Below are positions 31,334 through 37,987 of a DNA stretch of 38,448 nucleotides, in pieces. The notes below the pieces were generated by a model, which was not told the origin of the DNA, ran no database searches, and saw only the letters and a program-made list of their open reading frames with translations. A program made the position numbers and the translations under genes. This DNA is from Reyranella sp. (GTDB lineage: Bacteria > Pseudomonadota > Alphaproteobacteria > Reyranellales > Reyranellaceae), in the NCBI GenBank assembly GCA_021732285.1, contig JAKFVH010000111.1:1-38448 (forward strand), read 5' to 3'. Numbering within the stretch: position 1 is the first letter of the stretch; each line of letters starts with the position of its first letter.

Positions 31334-31409
31334 TGGTGCCCCGAGACGGAATCGAACCGCCGACCCCATCATTACGAATGACGTGCTCTACCAGCTGAGC
31401 TATCGGGGC
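31334..31409 (-). tRNA. tRNA-Thr (anticodon CGT)
   Basis: Read on the minus strand, the 76-base cloverleaf has acceptor GCCCCGA / TCGGGGC, D-arm GCTC-AGCTGGTA-GAGC, anticodon stem CGTCA / TGATG with loop TTCGTAA (anticodon CGT, decoding ACG), T-arm GGCGG-TTCGATT-CCGTC, discriminator A and an encoded CCA. Its 3' end (31334-31350) is the attachment core duplicated at 20644 and 22117, so it is the integration target of the island and stays intact. Confidence 0.96.
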
Positions 31410-31506
31410 ATGGCGCGGGTTCTAGGCGAAAGGCCCAAGCCGCGCAAGCGGCCATCCGGCCGCGTCGGCGCAAGCGGCCATCCCGCCGCGCCTTTGGAGC
31501 TGGACC

Positions 31507-31896
31507 ATGACCCGCAAGGCCCATTGTTGCTGCGGCGCCTGCAGCATCGAGGTGGAGGGCGAGCCCGTCCTCAACGCCGTCTGCCACTGCAGCAACTGCA
31601 AGCGACGCACGGGCAGCGCCTTCGGCTGGTCGGCCTATTTCACCGACGGGCAGGTGATGGCCAGGACGGGCGACTTCGGTCTCTACGAAATCACCGGCGC
31701 CAGGCCCCAGCGCCGCTGGTTCTGCGCCGCCTGCGGCACCACCCTGCTGTGGAAGGCCGCCGGCTGGCCGACCTGGACAGGCACCGCCGGCGGCTGCTTT
31801 ACCGAAACGCCGCTGCCTGCGCCCGCCATCACCGTGTCGAACGACGGCCGCTGCGCCTGGCTCGGCCTGCCGGCCGACTGGCGCACGTCGATCTAG
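31507..31896 (+). CDS. GFA/CENP-V-family zinc protein
   Basis: The 129-residue product carries the complete GFA cysteine pattern: Cys7/Cys9 (HCCCGAC), Cys26-x-Cys28-x-x-Cys31 (CHCSNCKRRTGS) and Cys73-x-x-Cys76 (FCAACGTTL). These bind two zinc ions. The family is named for glutathione-dependent formaldehyde-activating enzyme, but most members have no proven activity. Length is typical. It lies 27 bp before the permease gene, but a shared function is not evident. Confidence 0.92.
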   Translation: MTRKAHCCCGACSIEVEGEPVLNAVCHCSNCKRRTGSAFGWSAYFTDGQVMARTGDFGLYEITGARPQRRWFCAACGTTLLWKAAGWPTWTGTAGGCFTETPLPAPAITVSNDGRCAWLGLPADWRTSI

Positions 31897-31923
31897 GCAT
31901 CGCCCCGGCGTCACCCTCAGTCC

Positions 31924-33375
31924 ATGACCACCCTGCTCGCCCTCCTGCCGCTGCTGCTCGTGCTCGGCCTGCTGGCCTCGGGCCGCGTCAGCGCCCTGGT
32001 GGCGGGTCTCGCCGGCCTGTCGGCGACGCTCGCGGCTTCCTTCATCATCGTCCTGCAGAGCCGCGGCAGCACCGTGATCGGTCCCCTGTTCCTGCGCGAG
32101 ACGGCGGCCGGCGCGTGGCTGTCGTGGCACGTCATCGCCATCATCGCCGCCGGCATGTTCTTCCATCGCTGCCTGCAAGCGCGCGGCGATCACGCCGCGG
32201 GCGGCACGCTCGAGGCCAATCCGCGACGCCTGTGGTCGGTGTGTTTCCTCCTGGCGCCGTTCGGCGAGGCGGTGACGGGCTTCGGCATCGGCTACATCAT
32301 CGCGCTGAGCGGCCTGCGCCGCATCGGCATCGGCGGCCTGCCGGCGCTGCTGCTCGGCCTCTACAGCCAGTCGCTGGTGCCGTGGGGTGCGCTCGCCATC
32401 GGCACGACGGTCGGCGCCACGCTCGCCGGACTGACGCCCAACCAGCTCGGGCTCGGCTCGGCGATCCTGCAGGCGCCGATCCATGCCTTCTATCTCGTGC
32501 TCTATTGGCGCTTCGCGCGCGACGCCGGCGTCACGGTGTCGTTGGCGCAGAAGGTCGATGATGCGGTGTGGACCCTCCTGCTGCTCGGCCTGATCGTGCT
32601 GCTGAACTTCTACAGCGACGTCGAGATCGCGGGCGCCGCATCGACCGCGCTGCTGCTCGCCATCCGCTTCTGGCGCGACGAGCGGCCCGACCATGCGCGA
32701 CTGGTCGCAGCGCTCAAGGCCAACGCGCCGTACGTCGCGCTGACCGTCGCCCTCTGCGCCACCCGCCTGGTGCCGCCATTGCGCGATCTCCTGAAGCCTC
32801 TGTGGTCCCTGAAGCCCTTCGACAACCAGCCGGCCTTCGCGCCGTTCTATGCGCCGGGCTTCTGGCTGCTCGCCATCGGCCTGGTCGTCGTGTGGCAGGC
32901 GCGGGCGCCGCTCGGCCGGGTGCTGGCCGAGGCCGGCCGCGGCGCCTGGCGCGCCTGCCTGGTCACCTTGCTGTTCGTGGTGATGGCCGAGTTCTATGTC
33001 GGCTCGGGCATGGCCGATTCGATCGCCGAGGCGCTGCGCGCCGCCGCCGGCCGCGGTGCGGCTCTGAGCGTGCCGGTGTTCGCCGCGGTCGGCGGCTTCC
33101 TGACCGGCGGCGGGGCCGCCGCCAACGCCATGCTGATGCCGATGGTGACGGCGCTCGCGCGTGCCATCGCCGTCGACCCCGCCTGGATCGCGGCGGTGCA
33201 GAACAGCGTCTGCACCAACCTCACCATGCTGTCGCCGATCCGCGTCTCGATGGGTGCGGCGATCCTGGCGCTCGCGACGCCGGAGTCGGTGCTCTATCGT
33301 CGCGCCTGGCCGCTCGCGCTGCCGCCCCTCCTCACCGGCTTCGCCGCCATCGTCATCCTGCTGGCCCAATCATGA
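31924..33375 (+). CDS. LctP-like permease (lactate permease family)
   Basis: The 483-residue product is almost entirely membrane-embedded (about 12-13 predicted helices). The block LLAPFGEAVTGFGIGYIIALSGLRRIG, the TTVGATLAGLTPNQLG segment and, near the end, FAAVGGFLTGGGAAANAMLMPM followed by QNSVCTNLTMLSPIRV are typical of the L-lactate permease (LldP/LctP) family. It is shorter than the ~550 residues of classical LldP. The likely role is proton-coupled uptake of a small hydroxy- or carboxylic acid; the substrate is uncertain. Its stop overlaps the start of the protease gene (ATGA), an unusual coupling for this family. Confidence 0.85.
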   Translation: MTTLLALLPLLLVLGLLASGRVSALVAGLAGLSATLAASFIIVLQSRGSTVIGPLFLRETAAGAWLSWHVIAIIAAGMFFHRCLQARGDHAAGGTLEANPRRLWSVCFLLAPFGEAVTGFGIGYIIALSGLRRIGIGGLPALLLGLYSQSLVPWGALAIGTTVGATLAGLTPNQLGLGSAILQAPIHAFYLVLYWRFARDAGVTVSLAQKVDDAVWTLLLLGLIVLLNFYSDVEIAGAASTALLLAIRFWRDERPDHARLVAALKANAPYVALTVALCATRLVPPLRDLLKPLWSLKPFDNQPAFAPFYAPGFWLLAIGLVVVWQARAPLGRVLAEAGRGAWRACLVTLLFVVMAEFYVGSGMADSIAEALRAAAGRGAALSVPVFAAVGGFLTGGGAAANAMLMPMVTALARAIAVDPAWIAAVQNSVCTNLTMLSPIRVSMGAAILALATPESVLYRRAWPLALPPLLTGFAAIVILLAQS

Positions 33376-34247
33376 TCCTGACCCGACGCCGCTTCGCCGC
33401 CGGCACCCTCGCCGCGGGCACGCTCGCCGCGACACCCCGCTCGGCCGGCGCCGTCATCATCCTCGACAGCACCTGGCGCGCCGAGGGCGGCTTTCGCGCC
33501 CATCTCGCCCTCGCCGACCAGCCGCAGTTCGCCTCGGTGATCGCGCTGTCGAGCGACGACGGCCAGGTGTGGGGGTCGGGATCGGGCACCTGGATCGGCA
33601 ATGTCCGCGGCCATGCCCGCATCCTGACGGCGGCACACGTCTTCAATCGCGATGGCGCGGCCGACGATTACGTCTATCGCGCACCCGACGGCACGGTGAT
33701 GCAGGGCACCGATCTCGTCTTCCATCCGCTCTACAACTGGAACAATGCCGAGCGCACCGGCTATGACTTGGCCATCGTTCAACTTGACGGGCCGATCGAC
33801 GATGCCGGCCCGCGACCCGCGCTCTATGGCGGCACTCGTGAGAAGGGTCAGCGCATCGTCATGGTCGGCTGGGGCAGCCGCGGCATCGGCTCAGTCGGCC
33901 AGAAGCCAAGGTACTACGTCGAGGTCGACAAGGCCGCAGCGACCAACAAGATCGACGAAGTCATGGATGTCGTCCGCCCGGTGCCGAAGACCGGCGATGC
34001 CGGCAACTGGCTGGGCGTCACCCTGCGTCGCGAGAGCGAGGGCGCCGAGCGGCTCGACGGCATTTTAGGCTCGGGCGACAGCGGCGGCTCGGCCTGGATC
34101 AGGACGGAAGGTGGCGGCTGGGCGGTCTGCGGCGTCAATGCCAACGGCGACGGCGACACCTACGGATCGCAATCCTGGTTCGCACGCGTCTCGGGCGTGC
34201 GTGACTGGCTGAATGCCACGGTGCCCGGCTTGCGCTTCGTCAGCTAA
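33372..34247 (+). CDS. Tat-exported trypsin-like serine protease
   Basis: The 291-residue product begins MILTRRRFAAGTLAAG, a twin-arginine signal with cleavage near SAGA-V (27). The chymotrypsin-fold triad is complete: His89 in LTAAHVF, Asp132 in YDLAIVQL and Ser237 in GSGDSGGSAW. It therefore acts in the periplasm or outside the cell. Export by Tat suggests folding or a cofactor before export. The ATG at 33372 overlaps the permease stop; the longer upstream frame lies inside the permease gene and is rejected. Repeat A copy 2 follows directly. Confidence 0.9.
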   Translation: MILTRRRFAAGTLAAGTLAATPRSAGAVIILDSTWRAEGGFRAHLALADQPQFASVIALSSDDGQVWGSGSGTWIGNVRGHARILTAAHVFNRDGAADDYVYRAPDGTVMQGTDLVFHPLYNWNNAERTGYDLAIVQLDGPIDDAGPRPALYGGTREKGQRIVMVGWGSRGIGSVGQKPRYYVEVDKAAATNKIDEVMDVVRPVPKTGDAGNWLGVTLRRESEGAERLDGILGSGDSGGSAWIRTEGGGWAVCGVNANGDGDTYGSQSWFARVSGVRDWLNATVPGLRFVS

Positions 34248-34250
34248 AGC

Positions 34251-34385
34251 ATTCCTCCCCAGCTTTGCTGGGGAGGTGCCCTCGTCATACGAGGGCGGAG
34301 GGGTCATGGGCAACAGACTCGTTGTTGCCCATGACCCCTCCGCCCGCTTCGCGGGCACCTCCCCATGCGACGCATGGGGAGGAAT
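34251..34385. repeat. Composite palindromic repeat, family A, copy 2
   Basis: Terminal arms ATTCCTCCCC / GGGGAGGAAT enclose the same series of stem-loops as copy 1 (1486-1609): CTCCCCAGC … GCTGGGGAG, CCTCG … CGAGG, the central GGAGGGGTCATGGGC / GCCCATGACCCCTCC and a final CTCCCCATGCG … CGCATGGGGAG. Loop and stem bases differ from copy 1 but changes are compensated, keeping the pairing. Confidence 0.85.
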
Positions 34386-34457
34386 GCCTTCATCACTGGC
34401 ATCGGCGCGATTTGGCTCTATGATCGCGCCCTCAACGAAATCTCGCGGGAGTGGACG

Positions 34458-35327
34458 ATGGCCAAGGTGGCATTTCTCGGTCTGGGCGTGATGGGCTTCC
34501 CGATGGCGGGGCACCTCGCCGCCAAGGGCCATGACGTGACGGTCTACAACAGGACCTTCGCCAAGGCCGAAGCCTGGACCCAGAAGCACAAGGGCAAGGC
34601 CGCCAAGACGCCCAAGGAGGCGGTGGCGGGCCAGGAGATCGTGTTCTCCTGCGTCGGCAACGACGAGCATCTGCGGGCGGTCGTGCTGGGTGACAACGGC
34701 GCGTTCGCCGGCATGGGCCGCGGCACGATCTTCGTCGACAACACCACGGCCTCGGCCGACATCGCCCGCGAGCTGCATGCCGACGGCAAGAAGCGCGGCA
34801 TCGACTTCATCGACGCGCCCGTCTCGGGCGGCCAGGCGGGCGCGGAGAACGGCCAGCTCACCGTGATGTGCGGCGGCGAGCAGGCGCCGTTCGACAAGGC
34901 CAAGCCCGTGGCCGACGCCTACTCCAAGGCCGTCACCCTGATCGGCCCGCCGGGCTCGGGCCAGATCACCAAGATGATGAACCAGATGTGCATCGCCGGC
35001 ATCGTCCAGGGCCTCGCCGAGGCGCTGAATCTGGGGCAGCGCTCGGGTCTCGACATGGAGAAGGTGATCAGCGCCATCTCCAAGGGCGCGGCGCAGAGCT
35101 GGCAGATGGACAATCGCTGGAAGGCGATGGTCGAGGGCAAGTTCGAGTTCGGCTTCGCCGTCGACTGGATGCGCAAGGATCTCGGCATCAGCATGGCCGA
35201 GGGCAAGCGGGCAAAGGCCGCGATGCCGCTGGTGGCGCTGGTCGACCAGTTCTATGACCGCGTGCAGCAGCGCGGCGGCGGACGCTGGGACACCTGCAGC
35301 CTGATCCAGCCCCTGCAGAAGCCTTAA
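34458..35327 (+). CDS. NAD(P)-dependent beta-hydroxyacid dehydrogenase (3-hydroxyisobutyrate dehydrogenase family)
   Basis: The 289-residue product has the Rossmann motif GLGVMGFPMAGHL (8-20), the substrate loop DAPVSGGQAGAENG (119-132) and the catalytic Lys172 with Asn176 in GQITKMMNQM. These are the classic MmsB/GarR family positions. It should oxidise a beta-hydroxyacid or reduce a semialdehyde; the exact substrate is unknown. ATG 34458 follows GCGGGAGTGGACG. It leads a probable operon with the GST, racemase-like and DUF1330 genes (gaps 10, 8 and -4 bp). Confidence 0.92.
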   Translation: MAKVAFLGLGVMGFPMAGHLAAKGHDVTVYNRTFAKAEAWTQKHKGKAAKTPKEAVAGQEIVFSCVGNDEHLRAVVLGDNGAFAGMGRGTIFVDNTTASADIARELHADGKKRGIDFIDAPVSGGQAGAENGQLTVMCGGEQAPFDKAKPVADAYSKAVTLIGPPGSGQITKMMNQMCIAGIVQGLAEALNLGQRSGLDMEKVISAISKGAAQSWQMDNRWKAMVEGKFEFGFAVDWMRKDLGISMAEGKRAKAAMPLVALVDQFYDRVQQRGGGRWDTCSLIQPLQKP

Positions 35328-35337
35328 GGGGAAAGCG

Positions 35338-35973
35338 ATGGCGGACTACAAGCTCTGGGGTCGCGCCGGCTGGGGCTCGACCATCGTCGAGGCGCAGCTC
35401 GTCTGGTACGGCCTGCCCTACACCTTCGAGGCGGTCGAGGACCTGTTCCGCACGCCCGACGCCGATGCCAAGCTGAAGAAGGTCAATCCGCTGGCCCAGG
35501 TGCCGACGCTCGAGATGCCCGACGCCACGATCATGAGCGAGAGTGCCGCGATCACGCTCCTGCTGGCCGACGTCACCGGCAAGGACTCGCTGGTGCCGCC
35601 GGGCAATGCCAAGGAGCGCGGCAAGTTCCTGCGCTGGCTGGTGTTCATCGTCGCCAACATCTATCCGACCTTCACCTATGCCGACGATCCGGCGCGCTTC
35701 GTGTCGGTCAACGCCGCGCGCGATCCCTTCCGCGCCGCCACCGACGCCTATGCCCAGCGCCTGTGGCGCCAGATCGAGCGCGAAGCGGGCAGCCCGTGGT
35801 TCCTGGGCGAACGCTTCTCCGCCCTCGACATCTACATCGATATCATGACGCGCTGGCGGCCCAAGCGCGGCTGGTTCGAGAGCGAGACGCCTCACCTTTT
35901 CGCTATCGCGCGCCGCGCCGACCAGGTGCCTGAGCTCGGCGAGGTGTGGAAGCGCAACTTTCCATCGGGCTGA
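35338..35973 (+). CDS. Glutathione S-transferase family protein
   Basis: The 211-residue product has an N-terminal thioredoxin-like domain (KLWGRAGWGSTIVEAQLVWYGLPYTFEAVEDLF, then NPLAQVPTLEMPD with the cis-Pro, and the glutathione-contact ESAAI). An all-helical C-terminal domain follows, with RLWRQIEREAGSPWFLGERFSALDIYID containing the N-capping S-x-x-D motif. The usual catalytic Ser/Cys near the N-terminus is not obvious; Ser-Thr in GWGSTIVE is the best candidate. It is in an operon with the dehydrogenase and racemase-like genes (10- and 8-bp gaps). Confidence 0.9.
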   Translation: MADYKLWGRAGWGSTIVEAQLVWYGLPYTFEAVEDLFRTPDADAKLKKVNPLAQVPTLEMPDATIMSESAAITLLLADVTGKDSLVPPGNAKERGKFLRWLVFIVANIYPTFTYADDPARFVSVNAARDPFRAATDAYAQRLWRQIEREAGSPWFLGERFSALDIYIDIMTRWRPKRGWFESETPHLFAIARRADQVPELGEVWKRNFPSG

Positions 35974-35981
35974 GGCCACGC

Positions 35982-36665
35982 ATGGCCTCGGTCGGTATCG
36001 TCGGCGGCCTCGGCGTCGGCGCCACGGTCCACTACTACGAGAAGATCACGGCAGCCTGCAAAGCGCGTGGCGTGATCCCCGATCTCGCGATCGTCCATGC
36101 CGACGTCGACAAGGGCCAAGGCTTCGTGCGCGAAGGCCGGCTCGATGCGCTGGCCGACTATCTCGCGGGCTTCATCGAGCGGCTAGAGTGCGCCGGCGCT
36201 GAGGCGGCGGTCCTCCCCGCGGTGACGCCGCACATCTGCATCGCCGAGCTCGGGCCGCGCCTGAAGATACCGCTGATCAACATTGTCGAGGCCATCGGCG
36301 CGGAGCTTCGCAAGCGGCAGCTGAAGCGCGTGGCGCTGTTCGGCACGACCTTCACCATGCAAGGCAGCCTGTGGGGCCAGCTCTCCGGCGTGGAGATCGT
36401 GAAGCCGCAGCCCGACGAGATCGCCTTCGTCGGCAAAGCCTACCAGCGCATCCTCGACACCCAGCGCGGCCACGACGAGGACACCCTGGGCCTGCGCCGC
36501 ATCGCGACCGAGCTGCAGCGCCGTGACGGCGTCGAGGCGATCCTGCTCGCCGGCACCGACCTCGCGGTGATCTTCGACGAGGAAACGGCGGGCTTCCCGA
36601 GCATCGACTGCGCCCGGGTGCATATCGACGCCATCGTCGAATGGCTTTCGACCGGAGGACGATGA
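35982..36665 (+). CDS. Aspartate/glutamate racemase-family protein lacking both catalytic cysteines
   Basis: The 227-residue product begins ASVGIVGGLGVGATVHYYEKI, the typical Asp/Glu racemase start. Active enzymes carry Cys in the motifs CNT-x-H and GCTE. Here the equivalents read AVTPH (80-84) and AGTDL (190-194), so both cysteines are replaced by Ala and Gly while the Thr/His and Thr/Asp neighbours stay. Ordinary two-base racemisation is therefore not expected. A relative with another activity (as in some maleate-isomerase or decarboxylase cousins) or a binding role is possible. Start ATG 35982; the earlier ATG 35946 lies in the GST gene. Confidence 0.85.
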   Translation: MASVGIVGGLGVGATVHYYEKITAACKARGVIPDLAIVHADVDKGQGFVREGRLDALADYLAGFIERLECAGAEAAVLPAVTPHICIAELGPRLKIPLINIVEAIGAELRKRQLKRVALFGTTFTMQGSLWGQLSGVEIVKPQPDEIAFVGKAYQRILDTQRGHDEDTLGLRRIATELQRRDGVEAILLAGTDLAVIFDEETAGFPSIDCARVHIDAIVEWLSTGGR

Positions 36666-36955
36666 TGGCCAAGGGCTATTGGATGTTCCACGTCACGGTG
36701 AACGATCCGGACACCTACCAGAAGTACATCGAGCACGACGCCCCGGTCTTCGCCAAGTATGGCGGCCGCTTCCTCGCGCGCGGCGGCGAGTTCCAGACCA
36801 TCGAGGGGACCGCCCGCCAGCGTCACGTGATCATCGAGTTCGACAGCTACGAGACGGCATTGGCCTACTACAACTCGCCCGACTACCAGGCGGCGGCCGA
36901 GTTTCGCCGGTGCTCGGCGATCGCCGACCTGGTGATCGTCAAAGGCGTCGAATAG
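36662..36955 (+). CDS. DUF1330-family protein
   Basis: The 97-residue product (starting MMAKGYWMFHVTVNDPDTYQKYIEHDAP) has the DUF1330 ferredoxin-like dimeric alpha/beta barrel wording: RFLARGGEFQTIEG, RHVIIEFDSYETALAYYNSPDYQAAAEFR. The family has no established biochemical role. The start ATGATG overlaps the stop of the racemase-like gene, with RBS GGAGG upstream. It is the last gene of the four-gene operon and is followed by repeat B. Confidence 0.9.
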   Translation: MMAKGYWMFHVTVNDPDTYQKYIEHDAPVFAKYGGRFLARGGEFQTIEGTARQRHVIIEFDSYETALAYYNSPDYQAAAEFRRCSAIADLVIVKGVE

Positions 36956-36972
36956 GTCGCGGAGACCACCAC

Positions 36973-37081
36973 CGTCATCCCGAGCGGAGCGAAGCGAAGC
37001 CGAGGGACCTCCTCTTCCTCACCGTCAGCCGGGAAGACGAGGTCCCTCCACTCCGCGCTTCGCGCTCCGGTCGGGATGACG
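36973..37081. repeat. Palindromic repeat, family B, copy 2
   Basis: Terminal arms CGTCATCCCG and CGGGATGACG (37072-37081), with internal GAGGGACCTC / GAGGTCCCTC, as in copy 1 at 8050-8170. It lies between convergent genes and does not extend any coding sequence. Confidence 0.85.
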
Positions 37082-37083
37082 AA

Positions 37084-37551
37084 CTACAGGGTCTTCGTCA
37101 TGTCCAACACGGCCAGATCGCGCCCGCCGCGCCGCACGGTGGAGCGGTCCTGCCGCATGAAGCCGTGCTGGCGATAGAAAGGCACGGCGTTCAGCGTCGC
37201 CTGCAGTGACAGGACGCTGGCGCCGCGTCGCCGGACCTCGTCCTCCGCCGCCAACAGCAGCACCCGTCCGGCGCCCCTGCCTGTCGCGGGATCGACGTAG
37301 AGGCCGAACAGCACCGTCCCCTTGATCGACGCGAAGCCCACGACGGCGCCGTCACGCTCGGCCACCAGCATGGTCTCGCCGCCGTCGGTCATGGCGTGGC
37401 GAAATCCCTGCGGCTCGCGATCTCTCAGCCAGGCTTCGATTTCTTCGGTTGTGTAGGCACCCCAGCACAGGGCCCTCACCGAGGCCTTGTGCAAGACGCA
37501 CAACGCCTCGGCATCGGCCGGCGTCGCCGGGCGGATCGTGAAGGCAGCCAT
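37084..37551 (-). CDS. GNAT-family N-acetyltransferase
   Basis: The 155-residue product has the GNAT fold: FTIRPATPADAEALCVLHKASV, then VVGFASIKGTVLFGLYVDPATGRGAGRVLLLAAED with the acetyl-CoA pyrophosphate loop R-G-A-G-R, and the final LQATLNAVPFYRQHGFMRQD strand-helix. The acceptor substrate is unknown. It starts 10 bp before the end of repeat-free DNA shared with the upstream ACT-like gene, with which it is probably co-transcribed. Confidence 0.92.
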   Translation of the reverse strand: MAAFTIRPATPADAEALCVLHKASVRALCWGAYTTEEIEAWLRDREPQGFRHAMTDGGETMLVAERDGAVVGFASIKGTVLFGLYVDPATGRGAGRVLLLAAEDEVRRRGASVLSLQATLNAVPFYRQHGFMRQDRSTVRRGGRDLAVLDMTKTL

Positions 37552-37561
37552 GACGGCGGCC

Positions 37562-37816
37562 TCAAAAGATCTGCCGGATGCCTACGATCTGCGACAGACA
37601 GCGGCCGACATGATCGGCGGTGTCGGGCTCGAGTCCCTCGACCTCGATCTCGACCGACAACTGGTCGGCATCGGCCTGGGCGAAGACGCGCGCCGGCACC
37701 AGGCCGCGCTTGGCCAGAAGCTCGAGCGCGCGCGGCAGCACCGCGGGCTCGGCGTCGGCTTCGAAACAGTATCGGACGGTGGATGCGTTGCGCTTAAGCG
37801 CTAACACGGCAGACAT
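37562..37816 (-). CDS. Small ACT-domain-like protein
   Basis: From ATG 37816 the product has 84 residues. The order of elements (STVRYCFEADAEPAVLPRALELLAKRGLVPARVFAQ, then QLSVEIEVEGLEPDTADHVGRCLSQIVGIRQIF) is that of ACT domains such as the regulatory subunit of acetohydroxyacid synthase (R-x-L-E/L-L-x-K-R-G-L … L-x-I-x-x-V-x-x-I). As a free-standing domain it may bind an amino acid. RBS AAGGGAGC precedes the ATG. The longer frame to 38413 overlaps the divergent gene and is rejected. Confidence 0.75.
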   Translation of the reverse strand: MSAVLALKRNASTVRYCFEADAEPAVLPRALELLAKRGLVPARVFAQADADQLSVEIEVEGLEPDTADHVGRCLSQIVGIRQIF

Positions 37817-37853
37817 GGAACAGCTCCCTTGCAGACGGACGAACAGCGACGCT

Positions 37854-37874
37854 CCGGTTTGCAGTGCAAACCGG
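37854..37874. promoter_or_regulatory. Near-perfect palindrome in the divergent promoter region
   Basis: CCGGTTTGCA-G-TGCAAACCGG is a 10-bp perfect inverted repeat in the 171-bp gap between the ACT-like and MBL-fold genes. Followed on the plus strand by GGTGCTAATTC, it resembles the P3 hairpin and conserved junction of S-box (SAM-I type) riboswitches, but the rest of that fold is not convincing. It could equally be a repressor operator. Confidence 0.4.
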
Positions 37875-37987
37875 GGTGCTAATTCGCCGGGCAAGGAGGT
37901 CCATGCGGGCCATGACTCGATGACTATAGCGCCGCAGGCACCGAGCGGGCTACGGTTTCCTGAACCGACGAAGGGATGGAAACAAAA

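Noticed and set aside
31372-33369. Long minus-strand frame opposite the LctP-like gene
   Set aside because: It is very Arg/Gln/Gly-rich without domains and runs through the tRNA gene; the plus-strand permease is clear.
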